A DNA stretch of 64,000 bases, taken from Mycobacterium sp. ST-F2. Lineage in GTDB: Bacteria; Actinomycetota; Actinomycetes; Mycobacteriales; Mycobacteriaceae. Under the pieces are notes generated by a model. That model was not told where the DNA came from. It did not search any database and saw only the letters and a list, made by a program, of their open reading frames with translations. The position numbers were made by a program, and so were the translations under genes. Positions 1 through 8,072 of this stretch are shown here, in pieces; the first letter of the stretch is position 1, and every line of letters starts with the position of its first letter. Location of the stretch: NCBI RefSeq assembly GCF_001905655.1, contig NZ_JMHT01000022.1, forward strand, positions 62,001 through 126,000, in the 5' to 3' direction.

Positions 1-319
1 CGGCCGCCATGGGCCTGGGCGTCCACGCGTCGGCGCCCTGCATCGTCGGCCAACCCGCCACCGCGACGTTGTCCTTGATGAACGTCGGCACACCGTCGAA
101 GAATCCTCCGAATGGCCGTGGTGCGCTTGCCTTTTCGGCCGCTTGCTCGAAGGCTTCGTACGCCATGCCGTTCAGCTCGGGCTGCGCCTTCTCGGTGCGG
201 GCGATGGCCGCCTGCACCACCTCGGTCGCCGATACCTGACCGCCGCGGATCGCGTCGGCGACGCCGACCGCGTCGAGGTCACCGAGGGCGTCGTCACCGA
301 ACGTGCTGATGCGTGTCAT
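1..319 (-). CDS. amiC: AmiC-type amidase, N-terminal part only (runs off the left edge)
   Basis: Reading the minus strand from the ATG at 319 gives 106 residues with no stop before the window edge. The protein begins MTRISTFGDD and contains VPTFIKDN at about residues 84-91. In amidase-signature enzymes that segment carries the lysine of the Ser-Ser-Lys triad; the serines would lie outside the window. The family hydrolyses amides, with a broad or unknown substrate in mycobacteria. The gene lies directly downstream of tsf on the same strand, as amiC (Rv2888c) does in M. tuberculosis. A hairpin terminator separates the two, so it probably has its own promoter. No strong ribosome binding site precedes the ATG. 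Confidence 0.85.
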   Translation of the reverse strand, partial: MTRISTFGDDALGDLDAVGVADAIRGGQVSATEVVQAAIARTEKAQPELNGMAYEAFEQAAEKASAPRPFGGFFDGVPTFIKDNVAVAGWPTMQGADAWTPRPMAA

Positions 320-376
320 AGGAGCCACGGTACCAAGCAGTACCACCGGCGTCTGCCGCACCGTTGCGGGCAAAGC

Positions 377-422
377 AAAACCCCGCGCACTCCGGGATCG
401 CCGGGTTTGTGCGCGGGGTTTT
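377..422 (-). terminator. Rho-independent terminator after tsf
   Basis: A perfect 14-nt inverted repeat (377-390 with 409-422; arm AAAACCCCGCGCAC) has an 18-nt loop and A/T runs at both ends, so it can end transcription in either direction. It lies 31 nt past the tsf stop and should close the rpsB-tsf operon before amiC. Confidence 0.85.
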
Positions 423-453
423 GTCGATGAACGGCGGGTAAGCCGCTCAAGTT

Positions 454-1269
454 CTACTGCTGGCCGACCTCGAACCGCACGAAGCGGGTCACGGTGACGC
501 CGGCCTCGTCCAGCAGGGCCTTCACGGTCTTCTTGTTGTCGGACACCGACGGCTGGTCCAGCAGCACGACGTCCTTGTAGAAGCCGGTGACGCGGCCTTC
601 GACGATCTTCGGCAGTGCAGCCTCGGGCTTGCCCTCTTCCTTGGCGGTCTCCTCGGCGATGCGACGCTCGTTGGCGACCAGGTCGGCGGGCACGTCCTCA
701 CGGGTGAGGTACTTGGCCTTCAGCGCGGCGATCTGCAGCGCGACCGCGTGGGCGGCCTCTTCAGAAGCACCGTTGTACTCGACCAGCACACCCACGGCCG
801 GCGGCAGATCCGCGGCACGCTTGTGCAGGTAGGTCTCGACGGTGCCGTCGAAGTAGGCGACCCGGCGCAGTTCGAGCTTCTCGCCGATCTTCGCGGACAG
901 GTCCGCGACCAGCTGCTCGACGGTGGTGCCACCGACGGTGGCGGCCTTGAGGGCCTCCACGTCGTTGGCCTTGGCCTCGACAGCAGCGGTGAGGATCTGA
1001 TCCGCGAGAGCCTGGAATTCGGCGTTCTTGGCGACGAAGTCGGTCTCGGAGTTCAGCTCGATGAGGGCGCCGTCCTTGGCTGCGACCAGGCCCTCGGCGG
1101 TGGCGCGCTCAGCGCGCTTGCCGACGTCCTTGGCACCCTTGATGCGCAGGACCTCGACGGCCTTGTCGAAGTCACCCTCGGTCTCAACCAGTGCGTTCTT
1201 GCAGTCGAGCATGCCGGAGCCGGTGAGCTCCCGCAGTCGCTTTACGTCAGCAGCGGTGTAGTTAGCCAT
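454..1269 (-). CDS. tsf: Translation elongation factor Ts
   Basis: A 271-residue EF-Ts, the nucleotide-exchange factor that regenerates EF-Tu-GTP in the cytoplasm. It opens [17 protein letters not shown] followed by [10 protein letters not shown], the conserved N-terminal EF-Tu-binding region (TGxGMxDCK), and continues through the core domain, which includes [10 protein letters not shown] at about residue 75. The frame stays open further upstream, but the extension overlaps rpsB and looks nothing like EF-Ts, so the ATG at 1269 is used. Only one base separates it from the rpsB stop, so the pair is co-transcribed and probably translationally coupled. A terminator follows at 377-422. Length and content are normal for mycobacteria. 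Confidence 0.98.
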   Translation of the reverse strand: MANYTAADVKRLRELTGSGMLDCKNALVETEGDFDKAVEVLRIKGAKDVGKRAERATAEGLVAAKDGALIELNSETDFVAKNAEFQALADQILTAAVEAKANDVEALKAATVGGTTVEQLVADLSAKIGEKLELRRVAYFDGTVETYLHKRAADLPPAVGVLVEYNGASEEAAHAVALQIAALKAKYLTREDVPADLVANERRIAEETAKEEGKPEAALPKIVEGRVTGFYKDVVLLDQPSVSDNKKTVKALLDEAGVTVTRFVRFEVGQQ

Positions 1270-1270
1270 C

Positions 1271-2083
1271 TCAGCTTTCTGTGGTGGTGGTTTCGGTGGT
1301 CTCAGCGGCAGCGTCGGTGCCGGCGGTCGCACCGGCGAGCAGCTCCTGCTCCCACTCGGCGAGCGGCTCGGCGCCTTCGGCCTCGGTCTTGGCACCCGAG
1401 CGGGCCTGCAGACCCTCGGCAACCGCGGAAGCGATGACCTTGGTCAGCAGCGCGGCGCTGCGGATGGCGTCGTCGTTGCCCGGGATCGGGTAGTTGACCT
1501 GGTCGGGGTCGCAGTTGGTGTCCAGGATCGCGATGACCGGGATGCCCAGCTTGATGGCCTCGGAAACGGCCAGGTGCTCCTTGTTGGTGTCGACGACCCA
1601 GATGGCCGACGGAACCTTCTGCATGTCCCGGATACCGCCGAGGCTGCGCTCGAGCTTGTTCTTCTCACGCGTCAGCATGAGGATTTCCTTCTTGGTGCGA
1701 CCCTCGAAGCCACCGGTCTGCTCCATCGACTCGAGTTCCTTCAGGCGCTGCAGGCGCTTGTGGACGGTCGAGAAGTTGGTGAGCATGCCGCCCAGCCAGC
1801 GCTGGTTCACGTAGGGCATGCCGACGCGGGTGGCCTCGTCAGCGATGGACTCCTGGGCCTGCTTCTTGGTACCGACGAAGAGGACGCTGCCGCCGTGGGC
1901 GACGGTCTCCTTGACGAACTCGTACGCCTTGTCGATGTACGTCAGCGTCTGCTGCAGGTCGATGATGTAGATGCCGTTGCGGTCGGTGAAGATGAACCGC
2001 TTCATCTTGGGGTTCCAGCGACGGGTCTGGTGCCCGAAGTGCGCGCCGCTATCCAGCAGCTGCCGCATGGTCACTACGGCCAT
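1271..2083 (-). CDS. rpsB: 30S ribosomal protein S2
   Basis: A 270-residue S2 protein beginning [19 protein letters not shown], the standard S2 start, followed by [21 protein letters not shown] and the [10 protein letters not shown] motif. The last ~35 residues form an acidic, Ala/Thr-rich tail, as is usual in mycobacteria. S2 binds late to the 30S head and is needed for S1 or mRNA binding. It is first in the rpsB-tsf operon; the promoter must lie in 2084-2371, shared with the divergent M23 gene, where two DnaA boxes also lie. Confidence 0.98.
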   Translation of the reverse strand: MAVVTMRQLLDSGAHFGHQTRRWNPKMKRFIFTDRNGIYIIDLQQTLTYIDKAYEFVKETVAHGGSVLFVGTKKQAQESIADEATRVGMPYVNQRWLGGMLTNFSTVHKRLQRLKELESMEQTGGFEGRTKKEILMLTREKNKLERSLGGIRDMQKVPSAIWVVDTNKEHLAVSEAIKLGIPVIAILDTNCDPDQVNYPIPGNDDAIRSAALLTKVIASAVAEGLQARSGAKTEAEGAEPLAEWEQELLAGATAGTDAAAETTETTTTES

Positions 2084-2292
2084 GTTTGTGCCTCACTTGT
2101 TTTCGGTTGTCGTCCGGTATCGGGTGATCCCGGACCCTGGCGTCTGCTGCGTGCCGGACCCAACTCGGTTGTCCGAGGTGGGACCGCCCGGCATGCGATG
2201 GCGGCCCGAGATCGAGCCGCTGTGCAGGCGCGCGAAGTCAACCCACGAATGCGGATTGCAGGAGGAAGTTTACACGGTTGCCAGGGGTGCTT

Positions 2293-2319
2293 TTGTCCAC
2301 AGTGCGTCGGTTATCCACA
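2293..2319 (+). promoter_or_regulatory. Pair of DnaA boxes between rpsB and the M23 gene
   Basis: TTGTCCACA (2293-2301) is an exact mycobacterial-type DnaA box, and TTATCCACA (2311-2319) is the classical consensus. They share one orientation and start 18 bp apart. The rest of the 2084-2371 intergenic region must hold the divergent promoters of rpsB and the peptidase gene; I could not place these confidently. DnaA binding is inferred from the motif only. Confidence 0.55.
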
Positions 2320-2371
2320 GATCGGGGTTCTCGGGGTACCGCAGCCTGCGGTGGCACGCTGAACTGGGCTG

Positions 2372-2857
2372 ATGCGGATCAGTCTGCTCGTGGTGCTCGT
2401 CACCCTCTGCCCGGCCGGCGTGGCGCACGCCGCCGACGGCCGGCTCGAGTGGCCCCTGCGGCCGCAACCTGCCGTCGTACGTACCTTCGACGCGCCCCAG
2501 CCGAACTGGCAGCGCGGGCATCGGGGCGTCGACCTGGCGGGCTCGCCTGGTCAGACGGTGTATGCCGCGTCCCCGGGCACGGTGGTGTTCGCCGGAGAAC
2601 TCGCCGGCAGGCCGGTGGTGTCGGTCGCCCATCCCGGCGGGCTGCGCACCAGCTACGAGCCCGTCCGTGCGGCGGTGCGGCCGGGCGCCGTCGTCGCTGC
2701 CGGCACCGCGCTCGGCACCCTGGTGGCCGGGCATCCGGGGTGCACCAGCTGCCTGCACTGGGGCGCGATGTGGGGTGCGTCGTCCAATGCCGACTACGTC
2801 GATCCCCTGGGCCTCCTCGCGACCACCCTCATCCGCCTCAAACCCCTATCCTCTTGA
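2372..2857 (+). CDS. Secreted M23 (LytM-type) peptidase-like protein
   Basis: A 161-residue protein with a cleavable signal peptide (MRISLLVVLVTLCPAGVAHA, cleavage likely after AHA at residue 20). An M23 peptidase domain follows: GHRGVDLAG at about residue 50 supplies the HxxxD zinc ligands, and CLHWG at about residue 128 occupies the HxH position. The first histidine of HxH, normally catalytic, is cysteine here. I recall the CLHWG form in other short actinobacterial M23 proteins, so this may be a subfamily trait. It probably acts on, or binds, peptidoglycan outside the membrane. The position matches Rv2891 of M. tuberculosis, divergent from rpsB. Confidence 0.85.
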   Translation: MRISLLVVLVTLCPAGVAHAADGRLEWPLRPQPAVVRTFDAPQPNWQRGHRGVDLAGSPGQTVYAASPGTVVFAGELAGRPVVSVAHPGGLRTSYEPVRAAVRPGAVVAAGTALGTLVAGHPGCTSCLHWGAMWGASSNADYVDPLGLLATTLIRLKPLSS

Positions 2858-2868
2858 CCGCGAGCGTG

Positions 2869-3000
2869 CGTGTTTGCGCGCAACACGCCGCAAATGGCGT
2901 GCGGGACGCGCACCGTCACCGGCGCCGAACGGCCGTGTTTGTACGCCGACACACCGCAAATGGCGTGCAGGATGCGCACCCTCACCAGCGGCGAGCGGCC
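2869..3000. repeat. Two tandem imperfect 66-bp intergenic repeats
   Basis: Units at 2869-2934 and 2935-3000 align at a constant 66-bp offset and share CGTGTTTG, CAACACGCCGCAAATGGCGTG-like and GCGCACC-CTCACC blocks. A further related, inverted segment (GTGTCGCTGTACAGACACGGCCGCTCG) lies at about 3023-3050. No reading frame of interest crosses it. It lies between the 3' ends of the M23 gene and xerC, which converge, so it may act as a bidirectional terminator or be a dispersed repeat. A relative occurs at 23028-23075. Confidence 0.6.
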
Positions 3001-3071
3001 CCGAAATGCACACCTGGCCCCGCGTGTCGCTGTACAGACACGGCCGCTCGCGGAGGTGTGGGCGGCGAGAG

Positions 3072-3968
3072 TCAGGCGCGGGGGTGGGCCTGATCGTGCA
3101 CCGCGCGCAGCCGGGCCACCGTCACGTGGGTGTAGAGCTGAGTGGTCGCGAGCGACGAATGCCCCAGCAGTTCCTGCACCACACGCAGATCGGCGCCGCC
3201 CTCCAAGAGATGGGTGGCCGCACTGTGCCGCAGGCCGTGCGGCCCGATGTCGGGGGCGCCGTCGACCGCCGAGATCGTCTGGTGCACGACGGTCCGCGCC
3301 TGACGGGGATCGAGGCGCCGTCCCCGCGCCCCGAGCAGCAGCGCCGGCCCCGACGTCGCCACCGCCAACGCCGGCCGGCCGTCGGCCAACCAGACCCGCA
3401 GCGCCTTGAAGGCCGGCTCACCGAACGGCACGGTGCGCTGCTTGTTGCCTTTGCCCAGGACACGCAATACCCGCCGGCTCTGGTCGACGTCGTCGATGTC
3501 CAGCCCGCACAGCTCGCTGACGCGAATGCCGGTGGCGTACAACATCTCGACGATCAGCCGGTCGCGCAGCGCCATCGGATCACCTTGTTCCGCACCGGAA
3601 TTCGCGGCGGACATGGCATCGACAGCCTGGTCCTGGCGGAGTACGGCGGGCAGCGCACGACGGGCCTTGGGGGTCTGCAGCCGTACCGCCGGGTCGGTCT
3701 CGAGCAGGCCGCGCCGCACCGCCCACGCGGTGAAGGTCTTCACCGCCGACGTCCGGCGGGACAGCGTGGTCCGGGCGGCGCCCCTGTTTGCCTGTTCGGC
3801 GAGCCACGATCGCAGTGTCACGAGGTCCAGATCCGCGATGGCCGCATCGTCGCCGAGGAATTCCCCCAGCGACCTCAGGTCGCCGCGGTAGGCGCGCCGG
3901 GTGTGCTCGGAGCGACCGCATTCGAGTTCGAGGTACTGATCGAACTCATCGAGAACCGCCTGGTGCAC
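3072..3968 (-). CDS. xerC: Tyrosine recombinase XerC
   Basis: A 298-residue tyrosine recombinase that resolves chromosome dimers at dif together with XerD. Residues ~5-85 form the SAM-like core-binding domain; residues ~105-290 form the catalytic domain. All active-site residues are visible: R149 (ATGIRVSEL), K173 (GKGNKQR), H244 and R247 (PHGLRHS), H270 (LLGHSS) and the nucleophile Y279 (TTQLYTH). Length is normal for XerC. Position matches Rv2894c. There is no adjacent integration site or phage gene, so it is a housekeeping recombinase and not a mobile-element integrase. Its promoter region (3969-4095) contains an unusual set of inverted repeats. Confidence 0.95.
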   Translation of the reverse strand: MHQAVLDEFDQYLELECGRSEHTRRAYRGDLRSLGEFLGDDAAIADLDLVTLRSWLAEQANRGAARTTLSRRTSAVKTFTAWAVRRGLLETDPAVRLQTPKARRALPAVLRQDQAVDAMSAANSGAEQGDPMALRDRLIVEMLYATGIRVSELCGLDIDDVDQSRRVLRVLGKGNKQRTVPFGEPAFKALRVWLADGRPALAVATSGPALLLGARGRRLDPRQARTVVHQTISAVDGAPDIGPHGLRHSAATHLLEGGADLRVVQELLGHSSLATTQLYTHVTVARLRAVHDQAHPRA

Positions 3969-4039
3969 TCCCCTACGGTCGCAGAAGCTCCGCCCGATCG
4001 CCTGTCACACCACCCGTCGGTGGCCGAGCTGTGACCTCA

Positions 4040-4090
4040 TACATCCATTTAGCGTGTAAGTGGATGTAAGGAGATCAGTCACATCCACTT
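4040..4090. promoter_or_regulatory. Triple ACATCCA-type inverted repeats upstream of xerC
   Basis: Arm TACATCCATTT (4040-4050) pairs with AAGTGGATGTA (4058-4068) with one mismatch and a 7-nt loop. AAGTGGATGT (4058-4067) also pairs perfectly with ACATCCACTT (4081-4090), so two mutually exclusive hairpins, or three operator half-sites, are possible. There is no T-tract and the arms are not GC-rich, so it is unlikely to be an intrinsic terminator. It lies 72-122 nt upstream of the xerC start and just past the stop of the flavoenzyme gene. Confidence 0.5.
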
Positions 4091-4095
4091 GCCAC

Positions 4096-5262
4096 CTACG
4101 GCGCGTCGACGCGCCGCAGGGCGTCCGGGGTGAGATCGGCGAGCGACCGGTAGCCGTCGATGGCCATGGTCAGGTCGGTCTCGGCCAGCAACGATCGCAG
4201 CACGTGCACCACGCCGGCAGTGCCGGCCAGCGCCATGCCGTACGCGTACGGGCGGCCGATGCCGACGGCGGTCGCGCCGAGGGCGAGCGCCTTGACGACG
4301 TCGGCACCGGTGCGGACGCCGGAGTCGAACAGCACCGGCAGTCCGTCGGCCGCTGCGACGACGCCGGGCAGGCAGTCGATGGCTGGAATTCCGCCGTTGG
4401 CCTGCCGGCCGCCGTGGTTGGAGCAGTAGATGCCGTCGACTCCGGCGTCACGCACGCGCCGCGCGTCGTCGGGATGGCAGATGCCCTTGACCAGCAGCGG
4501 CAGCTTGGTCAGCGACCGCAGCCAGGTCAGGTCGTCCCAGGTCAGTGAGTTGCCGAAGTCCTGCACCCACTGCATCACGACGCCCTGCGGGTTCTGCTCG
4601 GGCGGTGCGGGCAGCTTGGCCCGGAACACCGGATCACTGGTGTAGTTGGACAGGCAGTGGCCACGCAGCTGCGGGAAGTTGGCGGTTGACAGGTCGCGCG
4701 GGCGCCAGCCGGGCACCCACGTGTCGAGAGTGACGACGATGCCCTGGTACCCGGCCGCCTCGGCGCGGCTGACCAGGCTGGCCGCCATGTCCCGGTCTTT
4801 CGGGGTGTACAGCTGGAAAAAGCCTGGGGTGTCACCGAATTCGGCTGCGACGTCCTCCAGCGGATCGCTCGTGAGCGTCGAGACCATCATCGGCACGCCG
4901 GTCTGGGCGGCGGCCCGCGCGGCGTGCAGGTCACCGTGGCCGTCGCGGGCGCAGATGCCCATGACCCCGATGGGCGCCAGGAACAGCGGTGACGGCAGCT
5001 TCAGGCCGAACAGGTCGACGGTCAGGTCCCGCTCGGTGGCCCCGACCAGCATTCGCGGCATGAGGCCCCAGCGGTCGAAGGCGCTGACGTTGACGCGCTG
5101 CGTCCGCTCGTCGCCGGCGCCGCCCGCGACGTAGGACCAGATCGACGGCGGCATCGCGGCCTGGGCACGCTCCTCGAGTTCCGCGAACGAGATCGGCAGC
5201 GTCGGGACGACGCCACCGAGGCCCTGCAGATAGATTTCGAGTTGGTAGTCACCGAATGCCAT
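4096..5262 (-). CDS. FMN-dependent alpha-hydroxy-acid oxidase, lactate 2-monooxygenase type
   Basis: A 388-residue TIM-barrel flavoprotein of the FMN alpha-hydroxy-acid dehydrogenase family. It closely matches my recollection of mycobacterial lactate 2-monooxygenase (about 394 residues): it opens [20 protein letters not shown] and carries [24 protein letters not shown] and the catalytic-base segment [13 protein letters not shown] with the active-site His near residue 290, then the FMN phosphate-binding region near IGRPYAYG. Lactate 2-monooxygenase converts L-lactate and O2 to acetate, CO2 and water; another 2-hydroxyacid substrate is possible. Its ATG overlaps the viuB stop (TGATG), so the two form one minus-strand operon. 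Confidence 0.8.
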   Translation of the reverse strand: MAFGDYQLEIYLQGLGGVVPTLPISFAELEERAQAAMPPSIWSYVAGGAGDERTQRVNVSAFDRWGLMPRMLVGATERDLTVDLFGLKLPSPLFLAPIGVMGICARDGHGDLHAARAAAQTGVPMMVSTLTSDPLEDVAAEFGDTPGFFQLYTPKDRDMAASLVSRAEAAGYQGIVVTLDTWVPGWRPRDLSTANFPQLRGHCLSNYTSDPVFRAKLPAPPEQNPQGVVMQWVQDFGNSLTWDDLTWLRSLTKLPLLVKGICHPDDARRVRDAGVDGIYCSNHGGRQANGGIPAIDCLPGVVAAADGLPVLFDSGVRTGADVVKALALGATAVGIGRPYAYGMALAGTAGVVHVLRSLLAETDLTMAIDGYRSLADLTPDALRRVDAP

Positions 5263-6131
5263 CAGGGCCGCCCTTCCGCTGCAGGTTCCGCCTCGGCTTC
5301 GGCCTTGGCCAACTCAGCCTTCCACTGCCGGAAGGTCTCTTCGGTGCGCCCGCGACGCCAGTAGCCGGAGATGGACGCCCATTCGGCGCCGACGCCGCGC
5401 TCCTTGCGCAGATACGGCCGCAGGTTGTGCATGACGGTCTGGGCCTCGCCGTGGACGAACGCGTGGACCTGGCCGGGCAGCCACTCGGCCGCTCGGACCG
5501 CCGCGATGAGCGGCGCGTTGTCGCCGGCCCGGTCGTCGGGCACCAGGTCGGCGCGGCCACCACGGTGAACCCACTGGACCTGCACACCCGCAGGTGCGGC
5601 GAGTTCAACCTCGTCGTCGGGCCCCTCGACTTCGATGAAGGCCTGCCCGATTGCATTGGGCGGCAACGCTTCCAGCGCCGTGCTCAACGCCGGCAGCCCC
5701 GCTTCGTCTCCGACCAGCAGGTGCCAGTCGGCGGCCGGATTCGGCGAATAGGCACCGTTGGGGCCCATCAGATAGGCCGGGTCACCGGGAACCAACGACG
5801 CCGCCCACGGCCCGGCCACGCCGGTATCGCCGTGCACGACGAAGTCGACGGTGAGTTCACGCTGCTCGACGTCGGCCCGGCGAACGGTGTAGGTCCGGAC
5901 CGTCGGACGCTGCTCATGTGGCAACTCCGCGAAGCTGTCGAGGGTCAGCGGTTGCGCCAGGGCCGCCACGTCGACACTCGCGGGCACGATGACGAACTTG
6001 ACGTAGGAATCGGTGAATTCCTTGGGACTGAAGGTGTCGAACCCGTTGCCGCCGAACACAACTCGGATCATGTGCGGGGTCAGGCGCTGGGTGCGCAGTA
6101 CTTCGAACGTATGTATCGGACGGCCTGCCAC
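5262..6131 (-). CDS. viuB: Siderophore-interacting (ViuB-type) flavin reductase
   Basis: A 289-residue SIP-family protein, starting at GTG 6131. The FAD-binding barrel carries RTYTVRR (residues ~79-85), the family signature, followed by [11 protein letters not shown]. The C-terminal NAD(P)H-binding-like half has [11 protein letters not shown] and ends with the characteristic [12 protein letters not shown]. Proteins of this family reduce ferric siderophore to release iron in the cytoplasm. The location next to xerC matches viuB (Rv2895c). No iron box (IdeR palindrome) is recognisable in the short upstream region 6132-6182. The downstream flavoenzyme gene overlaps by one base. Confidence 0.88.
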   Translation of the reverse strand: MAGRPIHTFEVLRTQRLTPHMIRVVFGGNGFDTFSPKEFTDSYVKFVIVPASVDVAALAQPLTLDSFAELPHEQRPTVRTYTVRRADVEQRELTVDFVVHGDTGVAGPWAASLVPGDPAYLMGPNGAYSPNPAADWHLLVGDEAGLPALSTALEALPPNAIGQAFIEVEGPDDEVELAAPAGVQVQWVHRGGRADLVPDDRAGDNAPLIAAVRAAEWLPGQVHAFVHGEAQTVMHNLRPYLRKERGVGAEWASISGYWRRGRTEETFRQWKAELAKAEAEAEPAAEGRP

Positions 6132-6182
6132 GCCTCGACTATACGAGCGGGCCAGCCGTGGCGGTGGGCTACCGAGGCCGGC

Positions 6183-6836
6183 TCACGCAATCGGAGCTAC
6201 GCCATCAAGACCGGGAAGTGTTCGCCGGCAGATTTGGCGCGCTTCCTCGGCAGGCAGTCCGAACAGCCGTAATACGTCTTCGGTGACCCGATCTGCGGCC
6301 GCCGCGTCGTCGCGTTCGGGTTCTTGCTGCAGGAGCTTGCCGAGCCCGAGAAGTGCTCCAGCAGCGACGGCCAAGGCCAATTTGGGATCGTCGACGGCGA
6401 ATCGGCCGGCGGCGACGGCGGCCGTGATGTCCCGTAGGGCGCGAGGGCTCAGGCCACGGTCCGAACCTATGAGACTGAGGCCATTGGCCAGCAAGATCTG
6501 GCTCTCCTGCGGGCGGCGCCGAAACAGCCGACCGGTCATCCGAAAGCTGCAGGCAAATTTTTCGGCCGGGTCGTCGATCGACGCAGTGAGTTGATCGAGC
6601 AGCGCGCCGTGGCTGTCGAGCACATCGGCCACGGCCGCTTCGAACAGTTCTTCCTTGCTGTCGAAGTGGTTGTAGAACGAGCCCATTCCGACGTCTGCCG
6701 CCTGCGTGATCTCGAGGACCGGCACGTTGACCTTGCCCTCGGCGATCAGCGCCTGGGCCGCCTGGATCAGAGCTGCGCGGGTGCGCTGTTTGCGCCTCTC
6801 CAGGCGGTTGGCCGGTTCATCGGGCAGTGCAGTCAC
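6183..6836 (-). CDS. TetR-family regulator of the ring-cleavage operon
   Basis: A 217-residue regulator using the GTG at 6836 (TALPDEPANRLERRKQR...). Upstream frame extension is possible but would run through the operator region. The N-terminal TetR helix-turn-helix is clear: ALIQAAQALIAEGK, then EITQAADVGMGSFYNHF-DSKEELFEAAV (residues ~25-80). The C-terminal ligand domain has no recognisable specificity. The gene diverges from the dioxygenase operon with 105 bp between starts, and that space contains two 13-bp direct repeats. By usual TetR logic it represses itself and the operon until a pathway substrate or CoA ester binds. Confidence 0.88.
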   Translation of the reverse strand: MTALPDEPANRLERRKQRTRAALIQAAQALIAEGKVNVPVLEITQAADVGMGSFYNHFDSKEELFEAAVADVLDSHGALLDQLTASIDDPAEKFACSFRMTGRLFRRRPQESQILLANGLSLIGSDRGLSPRALRDITAAVAAGRFAVDDPKLALAVAAGALLGLGKLLQQEPERDDAAAADRVTEDVLRLFGLPAEEARQICRRTLPGLDGVAPIA

Positions 6837-6869
6837 CGGCCCAGAATAGCAGCATCTATCAGTTTTGAG

Positions 6870-6926
6870 GATTTCGTCAGAAACTCTTGACTGAGGGCCG
6901 CGTCGCATGTGACGATTTCGTCAGAA
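6870..6926. promoter_or_regulatory. Direct-repeat operator candidates between tetR and the dioxygenase gene
   Basis: GATTTCGTCAGAA occurs at 6870-6882 and again at 6914-6926, 44 bp apart start to start (about four helical turns). The right copy extends into the inverted repeat TTCGT-CAGA-ACGAA. Two identical 13-mers in a 105-bp divergent promoter are best explained as binding sites for the adjacent TetR protein. Confidence 0.6.
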
Positions 6927-6941
6927 CGAAAGGGGTCTGGG

Positions 6942-8072
6942 ATGAACGACCTGGTCGGCGCACACAACGAGCTCCACAGCGAGCAGGGCGCCCTGAAAGG
7001 TGAGCACTGCGGGCGGTCGCGCAACCCCGTGATCAAAGTGGCTGATATCGCCTGGCTGGAATTCGAGAAACCGGACCTTCAGCGGGCCGAGGCGTTCGCG
7101 CTGGCGTTCGGTTTCACCACCTCGCTACGAACCGATGAGGAACTGCATCTGCGCGGCAGCGATTCGACCGCGCCGTGCGTGATCGTGCGCCGCGGCACCC
7201 GGAGCAGGTTTCTCGGCGTCGCGTTCGCCGCGGCCGACGAAGCGGATCTGCTGCGGTTGGCCACCGCGACCGGGACCCGGACGAGGGCGCTGCCCGCAGC
7301 CATCGGCGGCATGGCGGTCGATCTCGTCGACCCGAGCGGTGTGCCGGTGCACGTGGTGGCCGGAATGCACGCCCTCGACGCGTTGCCGTCGCAGACTCCG
7401 CACCGCTACAACATGGGTCACGAGATTCACCGCATCAACGCCACCCAACGCCCGCGTCGGGAGCCGACCACGGTGCAACGGCTCGGTCACCTCGTCATGC
7501 AGTCGACGAAATACCTCGAGACATTGAACTGGTATCTCGACACTCTCGGCATGATCGTCAGCGACTTCCTGTACTTCCCAGGACAGCGCGACCGCGGACC
7601 CACCATGAGCTTCATTCGTTGCGACCGCGGTGCGACGCCCGCTGATCACCACACACTGGCGCTGGCGCTCGGACCACAGAACCGCTATGTGCACTCGGCC
7701 TATCAGGTATGCGATCTCGATGCGCTGGCCGCCGGCGGCGAATACCTCACGGAGCAAGGCTATTTCCGGTCCTGGGGAATCGGCCGCCACATCCAGGGCA
7801 GTCAGCTCTTCGACTACTGGCGCGACCCTGACGGCTTCATGGTCGAGCACTTCACCGACGGCGACCTGTTCGACTCGACCCTGCAACCGGGTTGGGCACC
7901 GTTCACCGCCTCGGGCCTGGCCCAATGGGGACCACCGGCGAGCAAGGACTTCCTCGGCACCAATCCGAAATCCCTACCCCACGAAGCACAGTCGATCTTC
8001 GCAGCCCTGCGAGGCGACAACGAATTCGATATCAACCGCCTCATCGGCCTGCTGAAAGTAGCGAACTCATGA
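6942..8072 (+). CDS. Type I extradiol (VOC-fold) ring-cleavage dioxygenase
   Basis: A 376-residue protein with two vicinal-oxygen-chelate halves: residues ~25-130 (degenerate) and ~160-310 (catalytic). The iron ligands are readable: His in RLGHLVMQ, His in RYVHSAYQV and Glu in FMVEHFTDG, the 2-His-1-carboxylate set of catechol meta-cleavage enzymes. The ATG at 6942 is preceded by AAAGGGG; the frame opens a little earlier without a better site. At 376 residues it is longer than the typical ~300 of BphC/HsaC. It is the first gene of a minus-gap operon and its stop overlaps the next start (ATGA). Expected role: cleavage of a catechol made by the hydroxylase encoded downstream. Substrate unknown. 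Confidence 0.82.
   Translation: MNDLVGAHNELHSEQGALKGEHCGRSRNPVIKVADIAWLEFEKPDLQRAEAFALAFGFTTSLRTDEELHLRGSDSTAPCVIVRRGTRSRFLGVAFAAADEADLLRLATATGTRTRALPAAIGGMAVDLVDPSGVPVHVVAGMHALDALPSQTPHRYNMGHEIHRINATQRPRREPTTVQRLGHLVMQSTKYLETLNWYLDTLGMIVSDFLYFPGQRDRGPTMSFIRCDRGATPADHHTLALALGPQNRYVHSAYQVCDLDALAAGGEYLTEQGYFRSWGIGRHIQGSQLFDYWRDPDGFMVEHFTDGDLFDSTLQPGWAPFTASGLAQWGPPASKDFLGTNPKSLPHEAQSIFAALRGDNEFDINRLIGLLKVANS

Noticed and set aside
2869..3000. Possible CRISPR array
   Set aside because: Only two imperfect contiguous 66-bp units, no spacers and no cas genes.
3072..3968. Integrase of a prophage or integrative element
   Set aside because: Sequence, position beside viuB and gene order fit housekeeping XerC; no attachment repeats or phage genes nearby.
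5262..6183. IdeR iron box upstream of viuB
   Set aside because: No TTAGGTTAG-type palindrome found in 6132-6182.
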